Shown here: positions 1-9,494 of the stretch, one piece after another
Position numbering within the stretch: position 1 is the first letter of the stretch
How the letters are laid out: every line of letters begins with the position of its first letter
NCBI GenBank assembly: GCA_002110485.1
Contig: MOWL01000006.1
Span: forward strand, 248,001-312,000
From: Emergomyces orientalis
Lineage: Eukaryota > Ascomycota > Eurotiomycetes > Onygenales > Ajellomycetaceae
Direction of reading: 5' to 3'
DNA: 64,000 nt
Program-made: the position numbers and the translations under genes
Notes under the pieces: model-generated
What the model was told of the DNA's origin: nothing
What the model saw: only the letters and a program-made list of their open reading frames with translations
The model's database searches: none

Positions 1-1934
1 TATGGGACCCTGATGCACGCAGGTTGGAGATAGCACGAGATGTGGTTTTTGATGAAGCTCTCGTGGAGGACGTGTCATTCATTAATGCCGCTCTTCCGGC
101 TCCTCATGAGCCAAATAACATACCGGATGAGCTCGATGTTTTGAATCCTGCGGATGGATGGCAGCACTGTCTCCTGCGGCGCCTGGCAAGGGAGCGGCCG
201 CACATCATGAAGATGCTTGTCAATGGGGATCTGGAGGAGGCCATTGAGCCTACCTATCTTATAAACAGTGATGTTGATCTCCTTAATGAGTCTGACGAGC
301 ATGCTAATGATAATGGTGATGAACCCGTGCTTAGTACCCTTACGGACCGTCCCACGACCTTAGCGGAGGCTCGACGGAGCCCTGATTGGCATCATTGGCT
401 CGAAGCAATGAGGAAGGAGGTCGATATGTTCAATCAAAAGAAAACATATGTTATTACTGAGCGGTCCCCGGATATGGATGTTCTTACGGGTAAATGGGTA
501 TATGACCGCAAATTAAATAATAAGGGAGAAACCATCCGCTTTCGCGCACGATGGGTGGTTCGCGGATTCCTTCAGCAGCGAGGCGTCCATTATACGAAGT
601 CTTACGCTGCCGTTGTCTCTGGTCCTACAACCAGAAGCCTATTCGCGATCTCTACGGCTAGGGGATGGAAATCGAAGGCAATTGATTACGTGTCTGCATT
701 CCTTAATGGCGTGCTGCCACAGGAAGAAATGATCTATATGCAGCTCCCGACGGGCATAAAACATGGCAGGGGCAATCTAGTTGGCCTGGTTCGCCAGAGC
801 CTGTATGGGCTGAAGCAAGCTGCGAGGACGTGGTATTTTCTTGCCACTGAGCATCTCACTTCGATTGGTTTCCGCATATCACCGTATGACGGCGGATTCC
901 TATATCACCCCATCCGTAAGGTGTATTTGACGCTGCACGTTGATGACTGCCGCGTTACGGGGCCCAATGAGCATGATATTGACTGGGTTCTCGATGAGAT
1001 TGCGAAGCGTTTTGACACCAAAAGAATCGACGATGATAAGCCATACTTAGGTATGGAAATTGCGGGCCGTAATGGTGATTTACTGGTCACGCAAACACGC
1101 TATATTGATGAGATCCTTGATGATTTTGGCATGACTGCAATCAATCCGGCACCAACCCCCATGAATGCTGGCACAAAGCTCCAGTTCTCGCCGGATGAGG
1201 ATAAGGGCCTTGATGATGATTTTACGGCTACGCGATATCGTCAAGGGCTTGGGTCTCTTCAATATCTGGTTACAAGCACCAGACCGGATATAATGTTCGC
1301 GGTAAATTATTTATCGCGATTCAATTCTCGCCCAAATAAGGAGTGCTGGGCTGCTTTGAAGCATGTTCTCCGCTATATGAAGAAGACTAGGACTACGGGC
1401 ATTCTGTATAAGAGGAATATAGGGGACGAAGGGCTGGCTCCCATGGCCTACGCGGATTCAGATTGGGCGGGTGCAGACCCCCAATATAAATCGACTACGG
1501 GCTATATTATAATGATCAATGGAGCTCCCGTATCATGGCGTTCGCAGCGGCAGATCTCTACGGCGAAGTCCACAACTGAAGCTGAGTATATTGCTGCTAG
1601 CGAAGCTGCGTGCGAGCTGATTTGGCTTAAAGATATGCTGCATGATGCGGGACTGCTTGAGAATGCGGATGGCTATGTTCTTTCCAATAATCTGCATATT
1701 GATAATAAAGGTGCCATTGATCTAGCTAACGGCGAGTCTTTAACTAAGCGCTCGAGGCATATTGAAGTCCGCTACCATATATTACGCGATCTAGTGGCTA
1801 AAAAGGAGCTCCTTCTTCGGCACGTCAGCTCAACGGAGAATAAGGCGGATGGTTTTACGAAGGCGCTGCCTAGGCCCGCATTCAATGCTTTTGTGGCTAA
1901 TCTTGGCTTGATTGGTTCGGGGGGATCTGCTTAA
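1..1934 (+). mobile_element. Ty1/copia retrotransposon pol, 3' part (reverse transcriptase + RNase H)
   Basis: The reading frame is open to the left edge, so the polyprotein starts outside the window. The first codons read WDPDARR...DVVFDE, like the end of the copia integrase region. The reverse transcriptase follows: GKWVYDRKLN with ARWVVRGF near residues 155-180, VSAFLNG, the QSLYGLKQAARTWY block, and the catalytic LHVDD near residue 305 (plus-strand about 935-950). A copia RNase H comes next with AYADSDWAG near residue 476, STTEAEYIAASEA, and the C-terminal HIEVRYH and ENKADGFTKALP blocks, ending in TAA. No stop or frameshift interrupts about 1.9 kb, so this copy is young or has escaped mutation. 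The domain assignment is firm; activity is unknown because the 5' half is not visible. Confidence 0.95.
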
Positions 1935-2034
1935 TGGATTTAACTAAAAGTTTTGTACTTAGCTGCTATTTTGATTTTTGATGCCTATGGCGTGGCCTGT
2001 GTGCGTGCTCCTGGGGCGCCCTAGCATGGGGGGG

Positions 2035-2670
2035 TGTTAGGTGATACTAGGGCTACCCGGGTCACATGCCCCACACACACATATATATTTTAGCTAGTTA
2101 GGTAGTTCAATATGATAGGCTTGATGCACTCTATGAGTATATTGGCGGTCTAGCGTCAACTTACCCGAAGGCGGTGAGCAAAATTTTCCAGCCGCCGAAA
2201 TTAATTTTCCCCGAAAATTTCAGAAAAGAAAAAATCACTATATCTGCGCTCTCATCCCTCTCCCCATTCCACCCTTTTTTTTTTTCTTTCTCATCCACCT
2301 TCTCTCATCCATCTTTTTTCCCCCTTCGTCTTCTTTTGACAAACTACCTCTTCTCGAACCAGGATACCCGTGGGCTTTGACCTGTGAGTCTAGAGAGATA
2401 CACTTCCTAGTTAAGTCGGCTTGCTGCTAGAACATACATACCTGTGGGCTTTTCTGAGCACTGAGGGCTGTGGGCTTTTTTGAAAAATATACTGCGAAAT
2501 CTATCTGTGGGACTTTCACTTGTGGGTTCTATAGACGGAGCAAGTTATTTGCCTGTCTGTCAACTGTGGGCTTGAGACTGTCCTGTCCGCTTCTGTGGGT
2601 TACTGAGGCTATAATTATTTGCGTGGGCATATTCGAGGAAGAGATCTCGAGTTCAATAGTACATATAACA
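2035..2670 (+). repeat. Probable 3' LTR of the copia element
   Basis: A G-run at 2027-2034, a plausible polypurine tract, is followed directly by TGTTAG, the usual start of a copia LTR. A matching end TAACA at 2666-2670 gives a 5-bp TGTTA/TAACA inverted pair. A second possible end is the TCTACA at 2817-2822. Inside are an AT-rich ATATATATTTTA stretch near 2083, a long pyrimidine tract (2255-2330), and about seven copies of a TGTGGGCTT/TGTGGGTT-like motif between 2368 and 2602. The boundaries are inference because the 5' LTR lies outside the window and the target-site duplication cannot be seen. Confidence 0.6.
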
Positions 2671-2932
2671 GCCATCTGATTGCTGTTTATTGGTTCCTGT
2701 TCTACTGAGGGCTTGAATTGTCATAAAGACAAATCAAATACACACAGTGGGTACTGAGGGTACTTTCAGAGGTTGCCGCACATATTCTGTCCCAATACTT
2801 TGTTTGACGTGAAATTTCTACACCGTGAGTGCTCCGTTATTTTCCAATCCCTCCCCTATCCATTGTTTGTTAGAAAAAATATTTTGCTTCCTCCATTCCC
2901 ATTCTTGTGTCGCCAGAGCTAACCACCGGCAG

Positions 2933-4558
2933 ATGAAGATGTCGAAAACCAAATCATCATCGAAGGCTAGCAAGGGGGAGGACAAGGTTGTGTCTAAGGT
3001 GAAGAATGGCGCTGTGACAAAGGCAGCCGTCGCTCCCAAATCGAAGGGCAAGGAGGTGACCAAGAAGGTTGTCAAGGAAGACAAGAAACTTAAAAAGAAG
3101 GCACCAACACCTTCAGAATCCGAATCGGAGAGCGAGGCCAGTGACAGCACCGAGGCCTCTAGTAGCGAGAGCGAGAGCGAAAGCGAGGCAGAGAAGAAAC
3201 CTGCCCCGGCCAAAGCCGTCGCCAAACCTACCGCTAAGGCCCCCAAGGCTGCCAAAACTGAATCCGAATCCGAGTCCGAATCTGACTCTGAATCGGAGGA
3301 ATCATCTTCGTCTGAGGATGACAAGCCTACTAAGAACGGCGCGAAAGTGGAGACAAGTGAGAGCGAAGAATCTGAATCCGAAAGTGACTCTGATTCTGAT
3401 TCTGACTCTGACTCCGAAGATACCGCTGCCAAAGAAACGAAGCCAGCCGCCAAGGTTGTTGTAGCAAAAGTAAGCCTTGCTATTTACATCCGTTGATCAA
3501 AATGCCTTACTAACAGTCTACAGGAGTCAACTACTGAGGAGTCGGACGCTGAGAGCGACGACCACCAATCCTCCGAGGGATCTTCGGGAGGTTCATCTGA
3601 TGAATCATCTGATGATTCGGCTGAGGAGTCCGAAGAAGCGGAAAGCGCTGATGCTGAGAAACCATCTTCCAAGTCCCAAAAGCGCAAGGCTGAAGAAGAT
3701 GAGGAGGTCGCCGCCCCCAAGAAGACCAAGGTAGAGTCAAGCGAAGGTGGGAACCTTTTCGTTGGTAACCTGTCATGGAACGTCGATGAAGAATGGCTCC
3801 GATCCGAGTTCGAAGAATTTGGAGAGCTCTCCGGGGTGCGCATTGTTACCGATCGCGAGAGTGGCAGGTCGAGAGGGTAAGCAAGAAATCTCCAGTATCA
3901 AATATATCCACTAAGTAAACTGACATGATGATCCCGCATATATAGATTCGGATACGTTGAGTTCGTCAACGCTGCCGATGCCGCCAAGGCTCACGCAGCC
4001 AAAAAGGACGTTGACCTCGACGGCCGTAAACTCAATATTGACTTCGCCAACGCTCGTTCCAACGCTGCCCCGAGAGAACGTGCCCAGTCCCGCGCTCAGA
4101 ACTTCGGTGACCAAAAAAGCCCCGAGAGCGATACTTTGTTCATCGGCAACATTGCCTTCAGCGCGAATGAGAACATGATCTCCGAGACTTTCGCTGAGCA
4201 CGGATCTATTCTTGGCGTGCGTCTCCCCACTGACCCTGAGTCCGGCCGTCCCAAGGGCTTTGGATATGTGCAGTTCTCGTCCGTCGATGAGGCCCGTTCC
4301 GCATTCCAGGCCCTTAATGGTGTCGACCTCGGAGGCCGGTCTATGCGTCTCGACTTCAGCACCCCTCGCCAGAACTCTGGAGGCGGTGGTGGCGGTTTTG
4401 GTGGTGGTCGTGGTGGCGGCGGTCGTGGCGGTGGGCGTGGTGGCCCTCGCGGCGGGCGTGGCGGTGGTGGGCGCGGTGCTCCTCGTGGAGGCCGTGGTGG
4501 GAGCACTAACCGTGGTGGATTCGGCGACTACAGCGGCAAGAAGACCACATTTGATTAA
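2933..4558 (+). CDS. GAR2: Nucleolin-like nucleolar RNA-binding protein (Gar2/Nsr1)
   Basis: Three exons: 2933-3469, 3524-3876, 3946-4558, giving about 500 residues. Intron 1 (GTAAGC, branch TACTAAC, CTACAG) and intron 2 (GTAAGC...ATATAG) keep frame. Residues 1-240 are a lysine-rich start followed by blocks of alternating Ser/Glu/Asp, a nuclear signal KSQKRK...PKKTK near 229-248, RRM1 from about 255 (NLFVGNLSW ... GFGYVEF), RRM2 from about 360 (TLFIGNIAF ... GFGYVQF), and a Gly/Arg RGG tail from about 440. That order is the Gar2/Nsr1/nucleolin pattern, proteins needed for pre-rRNA processing and small-subunit assembly in the nucleolus. Start chosen at the first ATG in frame; a second ATG six bases later (2939) has an A at -3 and is equally possible. 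The promoter lies directly against the copia LTR. Confidence 0.92.
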
Positions 4559-5684
4559 ACACACCCATCAGGTCACACATGATACCCGCAGTGGTGAGCA
4601 CTTCATGTTTCGGGGAGTATTTTGAGTGACAACCCAATAGGCGCCCTGGGATTTATTTTGATTCCTTTTAAAGGTAATGTATGATACATATTCGTGTTTT
4701 GTTTTTGTCTGCTGTTCACGATTTTTTGTTCAAACCCAAAAGTTTTGTTTGTTTAAAATACAGAGGTAATTTTTTCCCCGGCCTGTTTTATAAACTCGAT
4801 GTTATCAACCCGATTTTATCTAGGTACGGAGTACAGGCAATAATGTGAAATAGTAAAATTCTTCTTACCGTCCGCTACATTCCATATCGTCCTAACTCCT
4901 AACCCTAATCAGCTGCCCTAACTTAGACTTCTTTGGGAAAGCGGGGTATGCCACGTGATGCAGCTGATAACGTAATTTTGTTGCGCCCACGAACTGCTCC
5001 ACCGTTAAATCCACGCACCGTTACTTCTACGGGTAAACCTCTAGCAGTGCGGTGTAAGTCAGCCAGACACCGCAGATCTTTCGACAAACACCACGCACTG
5101 CGTCATTGTCACCGCCCATTTCCCCTTTTGGGTCCAGCCTCATTGTCGTTCCCCAACGTCTCCTCATCCCCATCGTCTTCCTCTACACTCTCTTCTTTCA
5201 TCTTCATCAGCTTCATCCTTTACTCTTCTCCTTGTTTCGTTTGTTTATGCATTCTATGAAAATGGTGGTTGCCATACCGTTATTTGCCCCTTGAGATGCA
5301 TACCTTTTGATACCCTCCTCTCCCCCATGTTATCAGCTGAGAGATACCACGGGACGTTGAGTATTCACCCTACTGTACGTGCACCAACAGTACAATCTTC
5401 TCGAATTCAGTGGTTATTTTCTTTGTTTCAAACTTCTCCTTAACGTATTTTGCCCCGTTATAATCAATCGCGAATTAATTATCCTTTCACGGCTTTCTTT
5501 TTGCCATTTATCAGTGACATATCTCCCTCCGCCCACCGCTACTAGTTCCTCCCAGAACCTTTTATATGGGCCGGTAAACGAGGCTTAATAAAAGTGATAA
5601 TACGTTCTTATCTTCCTCCGGTACTCGACTCGTCCTCTCGTCCTCGTTGGATCATCCTACCTAAACCTGCCAAAAACACATAAC
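4559..5684. other. Intergenic, GAR2 3' flank and upstream of next gene
   Basis: No gene seen. It holds the likely GAR2 3' UTR, one copy of the motif TACGGAGTA at 4825-4833, a CT-rich stretch around 5110-5240 typical of fungal promoters and leaders, and AT-rich sequence. The short open frames here lack coding character. Confidence 0.5.
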
Positions 5685-7265
5685 ATGCAGCCAAACCACC
5701 TTGATCCTCACCGTCCTGTTCCCGACGGGAACCAGGAACGAATACTCCATGGCCCTAGGGACACTGTCACGGCCACTGCGTCACGAGAAACGGTTATCCA
5801 ATCCCGAAATACGTCTGGTGGGTGGCATTCTAGATCAGAAGGTACGTGCGCAGCAGTTATTTCGTCATCGGTGAAACAACAAGGCATAAACAGACTCGAT
5901 CGAGTATCAAGCATGCATGTTGATCGCCCATACTTTCTTCTTCCCTTTCCATGTCTTTGGCTCTCTTTAATACCCTTCTTATCTTGTTCGTACACCATGT
6001 ACTCATTTAGCTATTACACAGATTCCTGGATTGAACTCGCGTCTCAACCGTCATCCTCGTCCCTATCCTCGGCCACGGCAAACGACGATATTGTCACGAC
6101 AGGTCTTCGGGTACGGCATCACCGCCACCATAGAGTCCAACGTCGCGCTTCTGCGTCCGATAATTTAAATGTTCTTTATTCCCGCCGATCTCCTAGTGCT
6201 CCTGGCAGTAGTCAGGATGAATATGAAGAGAGTGAGAGCGAGTCAGATCGTGTGCTGAGCAGTTCAAATGAGGATATCGTTGCTCGATCCCGCGGAAATG
6301 CAGTGCTTGTTCGTGGTAATTTGTCAGCGTCTGAAGCTACGATTTCTAGCGATGAAGATGATAACTCTACCGCTCTTGGCCTAAACTCGAACCCACCAGC
6401 CTTCACTCCGCAACCAAATGCATTTTCTCACCCTCCGGCTTCACAAACCCAACGATCGAGACCGACCGGCTTTGTTGCAAGTCCAGTGTCTGCCCCTTCT
6501 AGCTTCCGGACAGGAACAAGAAGAAATTCGCGCTCCAGTTTCCGCTCCGCGCGACATATGCGCCAACAACAACATTCCCCTTACAATATGATATCTCCTT
6601 CCTACCAAGCCGACAATGATGCTGCTCTACGCGCAAGCCTCTCCACTCTTCTATCCTGCGCGGCGGCTGCCCGTGGTTTACCTAAACATGACTCCCAACC
6701 TCCTACGACGACCGAGAGACCCGAACCTTCTGCATTCCGATTAGTTCCCGAATCTGTTGCTCTGGGAGAGGACCACGGTCAAGAATGTGCTAGAGCAGTA
6801 ACCCCCGCGTTCAATAACATTACGGGACAGCAAAGTCGCACGCCGCGCTCCTCGGCCTCCAAACGTGCTCCATCGCCCACCGCAGCCCACAAAGCAAGAC
6901 GAAAAACCAGCCCATCGCGCAATCACTCTCCATCTTCAAAGCGATCACGGCGGGTGTCTATGTCCCAAAGTTCATCCATTATCAGTCCCACCGTTATGAC
7001 CTGGGTCATAAGTGCTGGTGTGGTCGTTTTATTCTCTGCCATTAGTTTCTCGGCTGGGTACGTCCTTGGACGCGAAGTGGGTCACACGGAGACTGCTCAT
7101 GGGCTTGGGAGTAATGGACTTGGTGGATTTATCAATGGAAGTTCGGGGGATGATGGGTTATCGGGTATCAAGGCCGGCGCTGGCTGTGGGAAGGAAGCGG
7201 TCAAAGGTGGATTGAGGAGATTTCGATGGGTTGGAGGTGGCGCGGGGTCTAGCATCAGTGCCTAA
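5685..7265 (+). CDS. Ser/Pro-rich disordered protein with one C-terminal transmembrane segment
   Basis: I do not recognise a named family. The frame is open for 526 codons, but 5842-6021 looks like a 180-nt intron (donor GTACGT, acceptor CACAG) that is a multiple of three and carries no stop. Its translation is a hydrophobic, cysteine- and tyrosine-rich stretch unlike the rest, and splicing joins SGGWHSRSE to DSWIELASQPSSSS. The spliced protein is about 466 residues: a low-complexity Ser/Arg/Pro body with acidic patches (EYEESESESD, SSDEDD), basic Ser/Pro repeats before the membrane segment, one helix (VMTWVISAGVVVLFSAISF) about 100 residues from the end, then a glycine-rich tail. Probably a single-pass membrane protein with its long N-terminal part on one side; function unknown. 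Confidence 0.75.
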   Translation: MQPNHLDPHRPVPDGNQERILHGPRDTVTATASRETVIQSRNTSGGWHSRSEGTCAAVISSSVKQQGINRLDRVSSMHVDRPYFLLPFPCLWLSLIPFLSCSYTMYSFSYYTDSWIELASQPSSSSLSSATANDDIVTTGLRVRHHRHHRVQRRASASDNLNVLYSRRSPSAPGSSQDEYEESESESDRVLSSSNEDIVARSRGNAVLVRGNLSASEATISSDEDDNSTALGLNSNPPAFTPQPNAFSHPPASQTQRSRPTGFVASPVSAPSSFRTGTRRNSRSSFRSARHMRQQQHSPYNMISPSYQADNDAALRASLSTLLSCAAAARGLPKHDSQPPTTTERPEPSAFRLVPESVALGEDHGQECARAVTPAFNNITGQQSRTPRSSASKRAPSPTAAHKARRKTSPSRNHSPSSKRSRRVSMSQSSSIISPTVMTWVISAGVVVLFSAISFSAGYVLGREVGHTETAHGLGSNGLGGFINGSSGDDGLSGIKAGAGCGKEAVKGGLRRFRWVGGGAGSSISA

Positions 7266-8600
7266 AAATACATTAAAATACCCACCCCTGCATTCAAATC
7301 TCGAAAGACCTATCTCCTGCTCTCCAGCACGATCGAGTTTCACCAAATCTTTTCATCAGCTCAGCCGGTTCAAAACAAGGACAACAACACAAGCGAACCT
7401 CGGTTTTCTCCAGTACACGGATCTAAATTTACGACATCTGTAGCTGCCTGATGACGATAACGAAATCATCTGTCCGGATTAACGATCATAGAAACAGGAA
7501 ACATGCTAGATCCACGTACTTTTTACTTCTGATTGATGGCCATTTCAATACCATTACAATGGCGCGCTGACTGGGGTCTTGGTTTTAAATTTCAACTTTG
7601 GGATGAAAGTGGGATTAAATATGATTCCTGCAGGCGTTCGTTGACCTTGTTTGGGGGCTTCAAGCTATCTCTCTTATACGGTCTTCTTTGGGCCGTTACG
7701 TCGACGATTTAGCCCCTAGGTTTGGTTTTACACTATGTGAGGTTGGCGAGGTTTTTACTTGGTTCTTCTTTTACCATCCTTTGCATCTTCCTTCCCCCAT
7801 GATATTTTATGTTTTGTTTCCATTTTTCATCGCTTTTTCTACATGTCAATAGCATTGCGTCGCATTGCATGGTTATAGTTTGCATGGGAATTATTTTATT
7901 TTTCGATCAATTCTATTTATATATCACGAAAATTGCATGTAACTGAGCAGAAGGAAAATACCTAGCTCTTACTTACACTTACTATATGAATATAAGTTTA
8001 TTTTATCTGCTACTTCTCCCTTTTCCCTGCATCCTTCCCTATCTAAAGATCAAGAGAGGATAAAAGAATTGAGAACATTGCTACCAACTTAGAGAGAATA
8101 GACGCCGATTATCCCAAAATACAAATATATAGAGAGAGTAAGTGGAGACCTTTCTATTTTACACCCTCGCCCGAGTCTCAAATAACATGCGAAGCACAGC
8201 GAAAAAAGTTGTAGGGAATGGACGCGACCCTCCCGAACAATGTACAGTATACGGAGTGCATATATCTATTCCTCCCCAAAACAGAGAAAGAAAACCAATA
8301 CCTCCCATATTAACGCCCTAAACGCATCCGGGGGAAGATAATCTATCCATCTCCAAAATTCCAAAAAAAAAAAAAAAAAAAAAAAAAATTTATCTTACAC
8401 GCGCTGGTACTGTACATGTAGTCAAGTTACATGGTTCAAACTGCTTTGATCGCAATCGCAATCTGTCCCGATAATCTCCGCCCTCCATTGTAAAATATAA
8501 AAAAAAGGTAAATATGCATCGAAAATGCGCCGCATCTAATTTCGTCTATTGCGGCTGCTTTTCCTCTTGCTTTAACTTTTGCTTTCCCTTTTCGTTTTCA
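7266..8600. other. Intergenic between convergent genes
   Basis: About 1.3 kb between the 3' ends of the membrane protein gene and COX17. It is AT-rich with no credible frame. It contains a run of 26 A at 8363-8388 and a TACGGAGTG copy at 8250-8258. It probably holds both 3' UTRs. Confidence 0.5.
8363..8388. repeat. A26 homopolymer
   Basis: Twenty-six consecutive A residues on the plus strand (T on the COX17 strand), about 210 bases beyond the COX17 stop codon. Homopolymer length may vary through sequencing or replication slippage. Confidence 0.95.
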
Positions 8601-9084
8601 TTAAATCTTGAAACCAAACCCAGCCATGCAACTCTTATACTTCTCGACGAGCGGCCGACATTCCTGCTGCGCGGGGTCATCTGATTTGGAGAAGAGCATG
8701 CAATCGTCACGGGCGGCTTTTTCGGCTTTGCAGACGCAGCATGGCTGTGGGTTTTTTTTTTCAATTCCATGTTAGATGGCACATTGCCGGAAGGTAGTAG
8801 GAGGAGTATGGGGGGTGGATTTGCGGATGGAGTGGGATGGATAGATGTGGCTAGAGACGGACGAGGAAAAAAAGAAAGTGGTACCTTGGGTTTTGACGAT
8901 GACTCTGCGGAAGTAGATGCGGAGGAATTGAGGGCTGGAGAAGTATCTGGAGGAAGATAGCGGTTGGTTAGCTGTTCTTGTTCCGCTGCGGGTAGTTGGT
9001 GGATCTCAGAGTGGTAGAACAGGATTGGGGAAGCTATTATTCGAACTTACTGGTGGGAATGGACGAGACGCCGGTAGACGACAT
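8601..9084 (-). CDS. COX17: Cytochrome c oxidase copper chaperone Cox17
   Basis: A three-exon gene read by eye on the minus strand: 9084-9051, 8946-8885 and 8744-8601, joining in frame to 79 residues. Intron 1 has GTAAGT, branch GCTAAC and CAG; intron 2 has GTACCA and ACAG. The product has a short Ser/Thr-rich start, then KPKPCCVC with the copper-binding Cys pair at residues 34-35 and Cys37, followed by the twin Cx9C pattern: C37-x9-C47 and C61-x9-C71, ending MAGFGFKI. This is the Cox17 signature. The protein carries Cu(I) in the mitochondrial intermembrane space to Sco1 and Cox11 for cytochrome oxidase assembly, and is imported through Mia40 oxidation. It lies head-to-head with RNA1 across 410 bases. 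Confidence 0.95.
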
Positions 9085-9494
9085 TTTGTAAAAGAGGATA
9101 CCAAAAAAAAGGATATCGATGAACAAACGGGGGAGGGGGGGGGGGTTAGATGCGATAAATGTGATGGGATGGAATTGACAATTAATATTCATAGAACCTT
9201 TGATTTATCATCCGTCTTTTGCGGTCTTCAACGGAATATTTGTCGGAGATCGGAATATCCATCTAACCGAAATCGCCTTGTCATCAAAATTCTAACACCC
9301 CTCGAAATAAACAATAGCAAATATAATTCGACTTTGCTCCACTCTGATCTGGCCATTAATACTCTTCCGGTTCGCTCTGTTGATACCGTTGGCTTATTTG
9401 GATACATACGCCGATATTCTTCCTATTTGAAAATACAATTGCGAACCCCTTTCTCTCGACAATCGCGTCCGCCCACGTCAGTATCTACCCCGCC
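9085..9494. promoter_or_regulatory. Shared divergent promoter region of COX17 and RNA1
   Basis: The 410 bases between the two divergent start codons are the only space for both promoters. The region is moderately AT-rich, has an A8 run and a G-run near 9130-9145, and a CT-rich stretch just before the RNA1 start. No specific binding site was recognised. Confidence 0.6.

Noticed and set aside
2818..3453. 211-codon minus-strand Ser/Asp-rich frame opposite GAR2
   Set aside because: Mirror of the Ser/Glu/Asp codon repeats of GAR2; its complexity comes only from that gene.
3911..4564. 217-codon minus-strand Thr/Ala-rich frame opposite GAR2
   Set aside because: Antisense of the RRM and RGG coding exon.
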